Assembly: GCA_934271255.1 (NCBI GenBank)
Contig: CAKQQS010000002.1
Span: 124,001-188,000, forward strand
Origin: an uncultured Clostridia bacterium
Lineage (GTDB): Bacteria; Bacillota; Clostridia; Christensenellales; Borkfalkiaceae
DNA: 64,000 nucleotides
Reading direction: 5' to 3'
Shown here: positions 14,411-23,462 of the stretch, in pieces
Layout of the letters: the number at the start of each line of letters is the position of its first letter
How positions within the stretch are numbered: the stretch's first letter is position 1
Position numbers and translations under genes: made by a program
Notes under the pieces: model-generated
Databases searched by the model: none
The model's input: the letters and a program-made list of their open reading frames with translations, nothing else
What the model was told of the DNA's origin: nothing

Positions 14411-14920
14411 TTATTTTTCGTTTAATTCCGACCAAGTGTGTTCGTGCAGTTCCCCTACTTCCGTTAATCCGAAATAGTCGTTTTGTCTTAACGCTTCGTA
14501 TACGGCTATTGCAACCGAGTTGCTCAAATTGAGAGATCTTGCGTCCGCAAACATAGGTATTCTCAAACATTCGTCGGGATGTTGCATTAAAAGTTCTTCG
14601 GGCAATCCTTTCGTTTCTTTACCGAATACCAAAAAATCCCCGTCCCGAAACTTAACGTCGCTGTGTCTTTTTCTTCCCTTGGTAGTGAAATAAAAAAATC
14701 TTGCGTTCGGGTTTTTATCCAGCACTTCTTGAAAACTGTCGTAATAAGTAACTTTTAACAGATTCCAGTAATCAAGTCCCGCTCTTTTTAAAGTTTTGTC
14801 GCTTATTTCAAATCCGAGCGGTCTTACCAGATGAAGCGCGGATTGAGTTACGGCGCAAGTCCTTGAAATATTGCCAGTATTTTGCGGTATTTCGGGTTCA
14901 ACTAAAACGATGTTAAACAT
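14411..14920 (-). CDS. trmL: tRNA (cytidine(34)-2'-O)-methyltransferase
   Basis: SPOUT-class enzyme that 2'-O-methylates the wobble base of certain leucine tRNAs. 169 residues. N-terminal NIVLVEPEIPQNTGNISRTC, the SAM-binding knot segments LVFGKETKGLP and IPMFADARSLNLSNSVAIAVYE, and the normal length identify TrmL. It begins four bases after the nagA stop, so it is the last gene of the amino-sugar operon although its function is unrelated. Confidence 0.94.
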   Translation of the reverse strand: MFNIVLVEPEIPQNTGNISRTCAVTQSALHLVRPLGFEISDKTLKRAGLDYWNLLKVTYYDSFQEVLDKNPNARFFYFTTKGRKRHSDVKFRDGDFLVFGKETKGLPEELLMQHPDECLRIPMFADARSLNLSNSVAIAVYEALRQNDYFGLTEVGELHEHTWSELNEK

Positions 14921-14924
14921 ATTT

Positions 14925-16070
14925 TTACGCCTTATAAATAATCTTGCCTTCTCTAATCGTCATTAAAACGTTAAAGTCTTTGTCGAGAACGGTTAAATCT
15001 GCGATTTTACCTTCTTTTATACTGCCTAATTTATCGTATACGCCAAGATTTAACGCAGGATTTTTCGTTGCGCAGTCAATCGCTTGTTCAAACGGAACGC
15101 CTACTTTTTCGACAAGATTTTTAACCGCGCTGTTCATAACGAGAACGCTTCCCGCAAGAGTACCGTCGGCAAGCCTTGCTTCGCCGTCTTTAACGTAAAC
15201 GGTTTGTCCGCCGAGTTCGCTTACACCGTCGCCTAACCCTTTTGCTCTCATTGCGTCTGTTATAAGGGTAAGTTTATCGCACGGTTTGCATTTTGCCAAA
15301 AGTTTCATTGCCGGTACGGAAACGTGAATGGTATCGGCGATAAGTTCGGAGTTGAGTTCGTCGTATAAAAGCGCGCTGCCGACAACCCCGATTTCTCTGT
15401 GATGAAGCGGGCTTTGAGCGTTATAAGTGTGCGTTACGCTTGTCGCTCCCCAAACTATCGCGTTTAAAACGTCTGAGTTTTTCGCTCCGCTGTGTCCTAT
15501 CGACGCAACGATGTTTTTATCGGCCAGATGTTTGATGAATTGCTCCGCGCCGTCCGTTTCGGGCGCTAACGTAACGATTTTTATCGCGTTTCCGCTTGCG
15601 TCGTTATATTCGTCGAAAGTTTCTACGTCGGGATTTTTTACGTATTCTAGCGGTTGCGCACCTATGTGTTTTGGTGAAATAAACGGACCTTCTAAATGAA
15701 CGCCTAATACTCTCGCCCCGTCTTTCGGATCTTTTTCCATATAATTTTTGACGGCTTTCATTGCGGAAAGAATATTCTCTTTGCTTTGAGTCATCGTCGT
15801 TGCCAAAAACGTGGCGGTTCCCTCTTTTTTAACGGTATCCGCTATAATTTTCAACGAATCGAAATCGCCGTCCATTGCGTCCGAGCCGCCCGCGCCGTGA
15901 ATGTGTTCGTCGATAAATGCAGGAACGACGACTGCATCGTCGGGCAACTCTATCACGTCGACGTTCTGAACGTCTTGACCTATGGTTTTAATTTCGTTAT
16001 CGAAAGTAAGATTCGTTTTGATAACGCCCTTACCTTCAACGTATATTTTCGTATTTTTAAACGCTAACAT
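14925..16070 (-). CDS. nagA: N-acetylglucosamine-6-phosphate deacetylase
   Basis: Removes acetate from GlcNAc-6-P. 381 residues of the amidohydrolase fold: DEHIHGAGG metal-binding motif (about 54-62), HLEGPFISPKHIGAQ, SIGHSGA, THTYNAQSPLHHRE and the catalytic TDAM segment. An AAGGTGA Shine-Dalgarno precedes the ATG. It follows nagB by 9 bases and feeds its product, glucosamine-6-P, to NagB. Confidence 0.96.
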   Translation of the reverse strand: MLAFKNTKIYVEGKGVIKTNLTFDNEIKTIGQDVQNVDVIELPDDAVVVPAFIDEHIHGAGGSDAMDGDFDSLKIIADTVKKEGTATFLATTMTQSKENILSAMKAVKNYMEKDPKDGARVLGVHLEGPFISPKHIGAQPLEYVKNPDVETFDEYNDASGNAIKIVTLAPETDGAEQFIKHLADKNIVASIGHSGAKNSDVLNAIVWGATSVTHTYNAQSPLHHREIGVVGSALLYDELNSELIADTIHVSVPAMKLLAKCKPCDKLTLITDAMRAKGLGDGVSELGGQTVYVKDGEARLADGTLAGSVLVMNSAVKNLVEKVGVPFEQAIDCATKNPALNLGVYDKLGSIKEGKIADLTVLDKDFNVLMTIREGKIIYKA

Positions 16071-16079
16071 ATTTTCACC

Positions 16080-16805
16080 TTATTTAATTAAACTTGCAGC
16101 GTCTTCGTCGCAAACGAGAACGCAATTCGGGTGCAATTGTAAAATGCTGGCGGGAACGTCTGTCGTAACTTCGCCTTTTACGAGCCCGTAGACGGCTTTT
16201 GCTTTATTTTTGCCGTTTGCAAGTATCAATATTTGTTTTGCGTTCATAATGTTTTTTAACCCCATAGTAAAGGCTTGACGCGGTACGTCGTCTATCGACG
16301 CAAAAAATCTTGCGTTGTCTTTTATCGTATTTTCCGTAAGGTCGACTATATGAGTAACGCTGCCGAACGGCGTGCCGGGTTCGTTAAATGCGATATGTCC
16401 GTTGGAGCCTATGCCCAAAACCTGAATGTCTTGTTGCGTATTCGCTAAAAGTTCGTTGTATCTGTCGCATTCCGCTTGTCTGTCGGTTGCTTTACCGTTT
16501 TCTATGTTTGTATTTTTTAAGTCGATGTCGATATGATCGAAAAGGTTTTCTCTCATAAAATAGATATAACTTTGGTCGCTCGAATAATCGAGCCCCGCGT
16601 ACTCGTCAAGATTCGTCGTTTTAATGTTTTTGTAACTCGTACCGTTTTCTTTATGATCTTTTATCATGTTTTTGTATAAGCCTATCGGCGTGGAGCCTGT
16701 CGCAAGTCCGATAATCGCGTCGGGCTTATGTTTTACGATTTCAGCCATTACTTCAAAGGCTTTTTCACTCATTTCGTCGTAATTTTTCGTTATTATTATT
16801 TTCAT
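16080..16805 (-). CDS. nagB: Glucosamine-6-phosphate deaminase
   Basis: Isomerises and deaminates glucosamine-6-P to fructose-6-P and ammonia. 241 residues with GLATGSTPIGLY (34-45), TTNLDEYAGL (64-73) and the GIGSNGHIAFNEPGTPFGS active-site stretch. The short clostridial/Bacillus form. An AAGGAG Shine-Dalgarno precedes the ATG. Second gene of the operon, 11 bases after the ROK-like gene. Confidence 0.96.
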   Translation of the reverse strand: MKIIITKNYDEMSEKAFEVMAEIVKHKPDAIIGLATGSTPIGLYKNMIKDHKENGTSYKNIKTTNLDEYAGLDYSSDQSYIYFMRENLFDHIDIDLKNTNIENGKATDRQAECDRYNELLANTQQDIQVLGIGSNGHIAFNEPGTPFGSVTHIVDLTENTIKDNARFFASIDDVPRQAFTMGLKNIMNAKQILILANGKNKAKAVYGLVKGEVTTDVPASILQLHPNCVLVCDEDAASLIK

Positions 16806-16816
16806 AAAAAATCTCC

Positions 16817-18181
16817 TTAATCTATATCGGGGTAAAGGGATGCCGCCGCAATGCTTTGACCGACTCTTCTATTCGATTCGTCGGGTAAACTTATGTCGAT
16901 TTGGCTGTATTCGGGATATTCTTCTTTTAAAACCTTTCTGCACGTTTCAAGAATAACGTTACCGCCGAGTCCGCCCGTAACCCTTCCTAAAAGTAAGATA
17001 TGTTTCATGTCGTAAAACTTTGCATAATACGGAATGGTATACGCCAAATATACGCCTATATCTTCGTAAATCGTTTTTGCAAGCAAGTCGCCCTTTTCCA
17101 TAAGCGCTTGAATTACTTTCAATTTTTGAGCGGGAGTCAACCCGTCTTCAAACTTAAATCCGCCCATTTCGGCAAGTTTGATTACCGCGTCTTGCGAGAA
17201 ATATTTACAACCTACTCCGTAATCTCCGCTCCATTCGTCTTGCATCGCTTCGTCTTGTAAATCTACGGGAACGAACGCAAGTTCGCTAAGCCATCCGTTG
17301 ATGCCGCCGTCTTTGTTAATGTATCCTACCGCTTCGCTCGTACCCATAGCGATACCTAAAACACGGTTATCGTTTAAATCTATGCTTCCGGCAAGAGCGG
17401 TAACGTCGCCGTCGTTTGCAACTTCTATCGGCGCGCCCATTTCTTTGGCAACGTTGATATACATATTTTTAACGTAATCGCCGTATTTTTGTTTGTCTAC
17501 TTTAAGGAAAAGGGAAGCAACCATTATTTTGTTTTCAACGTATACGCCCGCCGAAGAAACGCCTATGCTGTCGACTCTCGGCATTTTGCTTGCAGCCGTT
17601 TTCATAGCCGTCAAAATCTCGTTGTAATGATAATGCGGATCTTCGGTAACTTTCGGATTCCAAACGACTTCTTCGCTGTATACGACGTTACCGTCGATAA
17701 CCGCGCTTACTTTTCTGTCCGAGCCGCCCGCGTCGAATCCTATTCTGCACCCTTTCAAAAATCCTCCTACTTTCATGGAAGCGTTCTTTTGTTCGGGAAC
17801 GTCTTTTTCTTCAAGATACCCTACTTCAAACGGCTTTTCGTAAACGCCCGACATAAAATCTTCGTCGAACGCTCTGTCGCCCGTTTTTGTATACGCTTTT
17901 TTAAGTCTTTCGTAAATGACTTTGCTTCCCGCAATCTCGATTTTATACCCGCCGCAAACCCATAAAATGGTTTTTGCGAGTCTTTCCGCGATTTTGTAAT
18001 TATAATCGTCGTTAACGCCGTCTGCAAATCCGTTATAAGAGTATACGTAATTATACCCGCCGTTTCTGGTAACGACAATCGTTATTTTTTGTTGTTTGTC
18101 CGAATTGAGAACCGCTTTATCGTAATCTTCCAGCGCTTTTATCATGGGATAAAAGTTCTTATCGAGTATCGGTCTGATCAT
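16817..18181 (-). CDS. ROK/actin-fold sugar kinase-like protein with an N-terminal extension
   Basis: 454 residues. The actin-like ATPase core starts near 145 with FDAGGSDRKVSAVIDG, then VSSAGVYVENK, ANDGDVTALAG (255-265), GIAMGTSEAVGYINKDGGIN and a downstream SELAF, resembling the ROK sugar-kinase core. The cysteine-rich ROK zinc motif is not visible. About 145 residues precede the core and match nothing I recognise. As first gene of an operon with nagB and nagA, it is probably an amino-sugar kinase making GlcNAc-6-P or glucosamine-6-P; substrate is inferred. AAAGGAG lies ahead of the ATG. Confidence 0.75.
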   Translation of the reverse strand: MIRPILDKNFYPMIKALEDYDKAVLNSDKQQKITIVVTRNGGYNYVYSYNGFADGVNDDYNYKIAERLAKTILWVCGGYKIEIAGSKVIYERLKKAYTKTGDRAFDEDFMSGVYEKPFEVGYLEEKDVPEQKNASMKVGGFLKGCRIGFDAGGSDRKVSAVIDGNVVYSEEVVWNPKVTEDPHYHYNEILTAMKTAASKMPRVDSIGVSSAGVYVENKIMVASLFLKVDKQKYGDYVKNMYINVAKEMGAPIEVANDGDVTALAGSIDLNDNRVLGIAMGTSEAVGYINKDGGINGWLSELAFVPVDLQDEAMQDEWSGDYGVGCKYFSQDAVIKLAEMGGFKFEDGLTPAQKLKVIQALMEKGDLLAKTIYEDIGVYLAYTIPYYAKFYDMKHILLLGRVTGGLGGNVILETCRKVLKEEYPEYSQIDISLPDESNRRVGQSIAAASLYPDID

Positions 18182-18211
18182 ATCAATATCTCCTTTGTTA
18201 TATTTGATTAT

Positions 18212-18240
18212 AGTATAATATTTTCATTCGTCTTTTTCAA
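18212..18240 (-). promoter_or_regulatory. Sigma-A promoter of the amino-sugar (nag) operon
   Basis: Minus strand TTGAAA (18240-18235), 17 bases, TATACT (18217-18212). It lies about 30 bases before the start of the ROK-like gene and next to the repeats at 18241-18296. Confidence 0.85.
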
Positions 18241-18296
18241 TATAAAATATTACCCGATATTTATAAAATAGTATGGTAAAATGTTTTATAAAATAT
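18241..18296. repeat. Three direct TATAAAATA repeats between nag operon and AraC regulator
   Basis: TATAAAATA occurs at 18241, 18262 and 18287, spaced 21 and 25 bases, so roughly two helical turns apart and directly upstream of the nag -35. AraC-family regulators bind direct repeats at such spacing. In this AT-rich DNA chance is possible. Confidence 0.4.
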
Positions 18297-18325
18297 TTTA
18301 CAAAACGGTTTTATTTTGTTATACT
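18297..18325 (+). promoter_or_regulatory. Sigma-A promoter giving a leaderless AraC-regulator mRNA
   Basis: TTTACA (18297-18302), 17 bases, TATACT (18320-18325), six bases, ATG at 18332. No Shine-Dalgarno. Confidence 0.8.
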
Positions 18326-18331
18326 TGAAAT

Positions 18332-19201
18332 ATGGAAAATCAATTTTATAAAACGGCTGTTTCAAAGCCGATAACGGTTAAAAGTATTTATACGATACAT
18401 TATCAGGCGTTGCTTAAAAATTATGTTTCGGAAAGCGAATTTCACGACTTTTGGGAAATCATTTACGCCGATAAGGAAAGTATCGACGTTGTTATCGAAA
18501 ACGAAAAATATCATCTCAATCAAGGCGAAGTCGTATTTATTGCGCCTAACCTTAACCACTATGTTATCGCCGCCAACAACGAGCCTAATATTTTTATTAT
18601 AAGTTTTGAATGCAAATCGCGCGCGATGAGTTATTTTAACGGAAAAAAACTTAAAATCAGCGATAAAAACAAGAATCTTTTACAAGAAATCGTTAAAGAA
18701 GCGGACGGCACGTTTATCATACCCGAGTTCAATCCGAACTTGCATCAACTTAAATTAAAGGACGACTCAAACTTCGGCGGAATAATGGCAATATCAAATC
18801 TGCTCGAATTGTTTCTTATAAGACTTTTACGCGGGCTGAACGACGAAACGTCCCCTTATCGTTTTCTGGTATCTAACGACAACGACAACGATTTGAAAGA
18901 AAGTATCGTCAAATATTTATCAGATCACGTTTACGATACTTTTTCGTTGAAAGATTTATGCGATAATTTTCATTATAAAAAAGCGTGGCTGTGTTCTTAT
19001 TTCTATCGTGAAACGGGAACGCATATTTATCAAACGTATATTAAAATGAAAATGGACGAAGCGAAAAAACTAATTCGTCAAAACTACACTTTCGGGGAAA
19101 TAAGCGATAAATTATGTTACGATAATTTGGGATATTTTTCGGCGTCTTTTAAAAAATACGTCGGAATGACGCCCGGCGAATATAAAAAAAGCATAAAATA
19201 A
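18332..19201 (+). CDS. AraC-family transcriptional regulator
   Basis: 289 residues. The N-terminal cupin-like sensing half includes SEFHDFWEIIYADKE and LNQGEVVFIAPNLNHYV. The C-terminal double helix-turn-helix (about 190-288) includes FSLKDLCDNFHYKKAWLCSY and FSASFKKYVGMTPGEYKKS. Divergent from the ROK-nagB-nagA operon with about 150 shared bases, so it is the likely regulator of amino-sugar use. It has no Shine-Dalgarno; the -10 geometry indicates a leaderless transcript, unusual for Firmicutes. Confidence 0.92.
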   Translation: MENQFYKTAVSKPITVKSIYTIHYQALLKNYVSESEFHDFWEIIYADKESIDVVIENEKYHLNQGEVVFIAPNLNHYVIAANNEPNIFIISFECKSRAMSYFNGKKLKISDKNKNLLQEIVKEADGTFIIPEFNPNLHQLKLKDDSNFGGIMAISNLLELFLIRLLRGLNDETSPYRFLVSNDNDNDLKESIVKYLSDHVYDTFSLKDLCDNFHYKKAWLCSYFYRETGTHIYQTYIKMKMDEAKKLIRQNYTFGEISDKLCYDNLGYFSASFKKYVGMTPGEYKKSIK

Positions 19202-19243
19202 AAAAGAATAAATCAAAAGCGACGCTTTGTCGAAAAAATAATG

Positions 19244-19278
19244 AAAACGCCTTACTTTTTTCTGTAAGGCGTTTTTTT
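19244..19278. terminator. Bidirectional terminator between the AraC gene and ABC exporter
   Basis: Twelve-base arms AAAACGCCTTAC/GTAAGGCGTTTT (19244-19255 and 19264-19275) with T runs after it on plus; it serves both convergent genes. Confidence 0.85.
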
Positions 19279-19280
19279 AG

Positions 19281-21050
19281 TTATTGTCTGAATTGTTCGT
19301 TATATAACGTAGCGTAAGTGCCGTTAAGTTTCATAAGTTCGTCGTGGTTGCCCTGTTCGATGATACCGTCTTGCGTAACGACGGCTATCTCGTCGGCGTT
19401 TTTGACGGTAGAAAGTCTATGCGCTACGACTATCGTCGTTCTTCCGACGCTTAACTTTTCCAACGCTTCTTGAATCTGCATTTCTGTAATATTGTCGAGC
19501 GCGGACGTCGCTTCGTCGAGTATCAGTATTTTAGGATTTTTCAAAAACGCTCTTGCTATCGATATTCTTTGTTTTTGGCCGCCGGAGAGTTTTACGCCCC
19601 TTTCGCCGACTTCCGTATCGAATCCGTCGGGTAAGGACGTTACGAAATCGTAAATATTCGCTTTTTGGGAAGCGTCTATCAACTCTTCTTCCGTAGCGTT
19701 GAAATTGCCGTATAAAATATTTTCTTTTATACTGCCTGCAAACAAGAACACGTCTTGCGCGACTATTCCTATATTTTTTCTCAACGACGCGAGTTTAATA
19801 TCGCGTATATCGATTCCGTCGATTTTAATGTCGCCTTTCTGAACGTCGTAAAATCTTGGCAATAAATGACATAACGTGGTTTTTCCGCCGCCGGACGGAC
19901 CGACGAGCGCAAGCGTTTCACCCGCTTTAACGGTCAAGTTGAAATCGGATATAACCATTTTGTCTTTGTCGTTCGTGCTATAACCGAACGTAACGTTTTC
20001 AAATGCGATATCGCCTTTTTTAACGGTATAATCGATTGCGTTTGCGCGTTCTTCTTCGGGTTTTATCGCCAAAACTTCTTCGTAACGTATAAATCCGCTC
20101 ATGCCGCCCTGTATTTGCTCGAAAATAGAAATAAACGTTCTTATCGGGTTAATTAAAACTACGATGTATAATATAAACGCCGTTAAGTCGCCTACGTCGA
20201 TTTTACCGTAATAGAAAAACAAACCGCCCGCAAGTATCGCTACGAAATATAAAAAGTCGGTTAAAAACGTCATGACCGTATGAAAACTTGCCATAACTCT
20301 ATACGCTTTCGTCCTTGCCGTCTGAAAGTTTTGGTTGTACGTTTCAAAAGTATCGCTTTGGTGTTTTTCGGCGGTGTACGCTCTTGAAACTCTTATTCCG
20401 GCAACCGCGCTTTCGATACTTGAATTGATTTCGCTCGTTTCTTCTCTCATTCGTTTCCATGCCTGCATTAAAGACTTTCTGGCAATCGTAAGATAGATTA
20501 CGATGAGCGGAATTACCGTAGCGACTATAAGCGAAAGCCACGGGTTGACGAATACCAGTAAAATTATCGCGCCGATAATCGTGATGACGGATAAAAATAA
20601 ATCTTCGGGACCGTGATGCGCAAGTTCTGATATTTCAAACAAGTCGTTTATCATTCTCGACATTATTTTGCCCGTTTTGTTTTCGTCGTAATAGGTAAAC
20701 GGTAAAGTTTGCAAGTGCGCGAACATTTTTCTACGCATATCGCCTTGTATTCTTACGCCTACCAAATGTCCGTAATATTCTACGAAATACGTCAACCCCG
20801 CTTTAACGAGATAAACCGCAAGCAAAGCCCCTAACCAAACGAGCATAAAGTTTAATTGTTTGTTCGGTATAAAATTATTGATAACGTTTTTCGTGATAAA
20901 CGGATAAAATAAGTTGCAAACCGCTATCAAAAACGCGCAAATCATATCGAGTATGAAGAGTTTGGCGTGCGGTTTGTAATATGATGAAAAATCTTTAAGC
21001 AGTTTTCTTACCGTGTATGTTTTATTTTTCGTCTTACGTATTTTTTTCAA
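19281..21050 (-). CDS. ABC exporter, fused permease/ATPase (homodimeric type)
   Basis: About 589 residues: six-helix membrane domain then a canonical NBD with GPSGGGKTT, KLSGGQKQR, ILILDEATSALD and AHRLST. All catalytic residues are intact, unlike the degenerate half at 8.7-10.4 kb, so it probably works as a homodimer (MsbA/lipid or drug exporter type). The frame is open from a GTG at 21071, but the TTG at 21050 has GAGG eight bases upstream and gives a natural MKKIRKTKNK start. It overlaps the 3' end of the YitT gene by 17 bases. Confidence 0.92.
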   Translation of the reverse strand: MKKIRKTKNKTYTVRKLLKDFSSYYKPHAKLFILDMICAFLIAVCNLFYPFITKNVINNFIPNKQLNFMLVWLGALLAVYLVKAGLTYFVEYYGHLVGVRIQGDMRRKMFAHLQTLPFTYYDENKTGKIMSRMINDLFEISELAHHGPEDLFLSVITIIGAIILLVFVNPWLSLIVATVIPLIVIYLTIARKSLMQAWKRMREETSEINSSIESAVAGIRVSRAYTAEKHQSDTFETYNQNFQTARTKAYRVMASFHTVMTFLTDFLYFVAILAGGLFFYYGKIDVGDLTAFILYIVVLINPIRTFISIFEQIQGGMSGFIRYEEVLAIKPEEERANAIDYTVKKGDIAFENVTFGYSTNDKDKMVISDFNLTVKAGETLALVGPSGGGKTTLCHLLPRFYDVQKGDIKIDGIDIRDIKLASLRKNIGIVAQDVFLFAGSIKENILYGNFNATEEELIDASQKANIYDFVTSLPDGFDTEVGERGVKLSGGQKQRISIARAFLKNPKILILDEATSALDNITEMQIQEALEKLSVGRTTIVVAHRLSTVKNADEIAVVTQDGIIEQGNHDELMKLNGTYATLYNEQFRQ

Positions 21051-22080
21051 AACCTTTACCTCTGACTTCACTCGCGCGCATTATGTACGTAAACGAGTTT
21101 TCGTCTAAATTTCTAGCAATTTTCTTTAATTCCGCCGTTTGTTTTTTGCTGACGATACAAACGACTATTTTTTTAGGATCTTTTGAATATGCCCCTTCGC
21201 CGTCCAAAATGGTCGCGCCTCTGTGTAAATGATCGAAGATTTGTTCGCAAATCTCTTCCGGCTTAGACGTAACGATATTGAATACGAAAGACGTGTCGGT
21301 ACCCGTAAAAATGTAATCGGCGACTTTTGAACTCAAAAACAAAGCGATACACGAGAAAATTATCGGCGCGCTTACTCTGACGAACACTTCCGTTGCGGGC
21401 ATTGCGACTTTTGCCGTCAATACGGACGTGATACCGATTAAACCCGAACAAAACGCTATGCTGAAATCGAATATAAACAAAATCCAAGCGATGTTCATCG
21501 TCGGTTTTTTCTTGTAAATTATCATCGAAATTATTTCCGTTCCGCCCGCGCTTGCGTTGAATTTAAACAAGAGTCCCAAACACGCGCCGTCTAAAACGCC
21601 GCCTATAATAGCCGCTAAGATTTTAATGCCTACGTTTTGAACGAAAAGCGTAAAGTCGGTTGCTTCCGCAGTGATTCCTGCCGTTGCCCAAGTAAATTGC
21701 GGAACGTTCGTCCACTCAAACACTTTTAACGAACCCGCGTAGAAAAATACGGATAACAACGTCAATAACGCGTATTTTTTGTTAACGTAAATAAACGCAA
21801 GTATAAGTAAAGGAACGTTCAAAAAGAATATTACGATAGACGGGTTTAAAAGAGTTTTTAAAACCGTGGGACTGTTGGGAAAATATCCCAAAATATTATA
21901 AATAATCGTTGCGATACCGCTTGCGCCGCCGGGAGCAAACCCGTTTGGTATTTGGAACATATAAGTTACCAAAGCCCTGCCTATTACGACAAACAAAACG
22001 AATATCAATTTTATCGCTTTAAGCAAATATTTTTTAAATAATTCTTTATTATTTTGCCCGTTAGTTTGATTTTCTTCCAT
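21034..22080 (-). CDS. YitT-family membrane protein (DUF161 + DUF2179)
   Basis: 348 residues with about six transmembrane helices. GFAPGGASGIATIIYN near residue 50 and FNASAGGTEIISMIIYKK are the YitT hallmarks; a soluble DUF2179 domain follows (GATILDGEGAYSKDPKKIVVCIVSKKQ). Function of the family is poorly known; some members may be transporters. An AAGGTG Shine-Dalgarno lies ahead of the ATG. Between M18 aminopeptidase (9 bases) and the ABC exporter (overlap), so likely one operon. Confidence 0.9.
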   Translation of the reverse strand: MEENQTNGQNNKELFKKYLLKAIKLIFVLFVVIGRALVTYMFQIPNGFAPGGASGIATIIYNILGYFPNSPTVLKTLLNPSIVIFFLNVPLLILAFIYVNKKYALLTLLSVFFYAGSLKVFEWTNVPQFTWATAGITAEATDFTLFVQNVGIKILAAIIGGVLDGACLGLLFKFNASAGGTEIISMIIYKKKPTMNIAWILFIFDFSIAFCSGLIGITSVLTAKVAMPATEVFVRVSAPIIFSCIALFLSSKVADYIFTGTDTSFVFNIVTSKPEEICEQIFDHLHRGATILDGEGAYSKDPKKIVVCIVSKKQTAELKKIARNLDENSFTYIMRASEVRGKGFEKNT

Positions 22081-22088
22081 CGTACACC

Positions 22089-23333
22089 TTATTTTATCGA
22101 CGCTTCGTCGTCGTTGATTTTTATTACAGAGTTATAATAAGCGGTTAAACCTTTTGTCATTACGTCGTAATCTTTTATCGCGATTGTTTCCAAAGACGAG
22201 TGCATGGAAAGTTGCGCGATACCCAAATCTACGGACGCAACGCTTAAATGCGAAGCGCTGACAGAACCAAGAGTCGAGCCGCTTCTCATGTCCGATTTGT
22301 TATAGAAATCCTGATATTTTACCTTTGCCTTGTCGAATATTTTCTTAATAATCGCCGAAGAAAATCCGTCCGTCGTATAAGCCATATTCGCGTGATGCTT
22401 TATAACTATGCCTTTACCCATAACGCATTTGTTCGTGGGATCGCATTTTTCAGGATGATTCGGGTGAATCGCATGCGCGTTATCAAGAGAAATAAGCAAC
22501 GTGTTCGATAACGCGATTTTTGTTTCTTCTTCCGTTTTACCGAGAGAGTCGGAAAGGCGTGAAATCGTATCGCTTAAAAAGTTCGAGTCGGCGCCCTGTT
22601 TAGTCAAACTGCCTATTTCTTCGTTGTCGAAAAGACATGCGACGGAAACGTTATCCGATTTACTTTTGATTAAAGCGGTTACGGAAGATAAAACGCTCGT
22701 CTGGTTATCGATTCTAGGCGAACAAAGGAATTCGCCGTCCACACCGCTTTTAAACGGCTTTTGGTCGCTCACTACGAACAAGTCGTAATCGACTACCTTT
22801 TCTTTGCAAAGCGATGAAACGACGTCTTTTTTGCCGAGCCCTATTAAAGGTAAAGTATCGACTTGCGGATTCAAATCAGCCGACTCGACCGTTTTCATGT
22901 GAATTGCAACGCTTGGAATGGAAATATCGTAATCACTCACGACGTTTTTTGCTTTAAGCGTTTCGCCGTCGTCTACGATGACTCTCCCCGCGATTTTGAG
23001 CGGAACGTCGATAAACGAAGATATAATCGCTCCCCCGTATTTTTCAACGTTTATTTTTGCGTAATCTTCAACGGTTATGTCGGGATTTCCTTTGATTTTA
23101 AAAGACGGCGTATCCGTATGAGAAGCGATTACGTTAAAAGAAAAGTTTTTGCCGACTTTAAATGCGATAAGGCTGCTACCGTTTCTCGAAACGTAATATT
23201 TACCGCCGACTTTTATATTCCATTTCTCGTTTTCGTAAAGTTTTATAAACCCGTTTTTTTCTAAAATATTTATAACGTTCTCAACGCTTTGAAACGCCGT
23301 GTATGACGTATTTAAAAAAGTTTGTAAATCCAT
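22089..23333 (-). CDS. M18-family metallo-aminopeptidase
   Basis: 414 residues, cytoplasmic zinc aminopeptidase preferring acidic or neutral N termini. IASHTDTPSFKIKGNP (first metal His), CLFDNEEIGSLTKQGADS (Glu pair), SLDNAHAIHPNHPEK and the C-terminal SMHSSLETIAIKD with the last ligand are all present. GAGGTC precedes the ATG. First gene of an operon with yitT and the ABC exporter, behind a clear sigma-A promoter. Confidence 0.94.
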   Translation of the reverse strand: MDLQTFLNTSYTAFQSVENVINILEKNGFIKLYENEKWNIKVGGKYYVSRNGSSLIAFKVGKNFSFNVIASHTDTPSFKIKGNPDITVEDYAKINVEKYGGAIISSFIDVPLKIAGRVIVDDGETLKAKNVVSDYDISIPSVAIHMKTVESADLNPQVDTLPLIGLGKKDVVSSLCKEKVVDYDLFVVSDQKPFKSGVDGEFLCSPRIDNQTSVLSSVTALIKSKSDNVSVACLFDNEEIGSLTKQGADSNFLSDTISRLSDSLGKTEEETKIALSNTLLISLDNAHAIHPNHPEKCDPTNKCVMGKGIVIKHHANMAYTTDGFSSAIIKKIFDKAKVKYQDFYNKSDMRSGSTLGSVSASHLSVASVDLGIAQLSMHSSLETIAIKDYDVMTKGLTAYYNSVIKINDDEASIK

Positions 23334-23362
23334 AATGACCTCACTTAAAAATACTAAGAATC

Positions 23363-23391
23363 ATTATACAATAAAACAAATATTTTAACAA
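23363..23391 (-). promoter_or_regulatory. Sigma-A promoter of the M18-yitT-ABC operon
   Basis: Minus strand TTGTTA (23391-23386), 17 bases, TATAAT (23368-23363), about 30 bases before the ATG. Confidence 0.85.
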
Positions 23392-23422
23392 CCTTTTTAA
23401 GGGTTTAAAAAAGTTTATTTTT

Positions 23423-23454
23423 TAAAAAAATACCGAACGGGTTCGTCCGTTCGG
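23423..23454 (-). terminator. Terminator of the hydrolase-SDR operon
   Basis: Eight-base arms CCGAACGG/CCGTTCGG (23433-23440 and 23447-23454) followed by TATTTTTTT on the minus strand, eight bases after the SDR stop. Confidence 0.9.
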
Positions 23455-23462
23455 CAGTTTGA

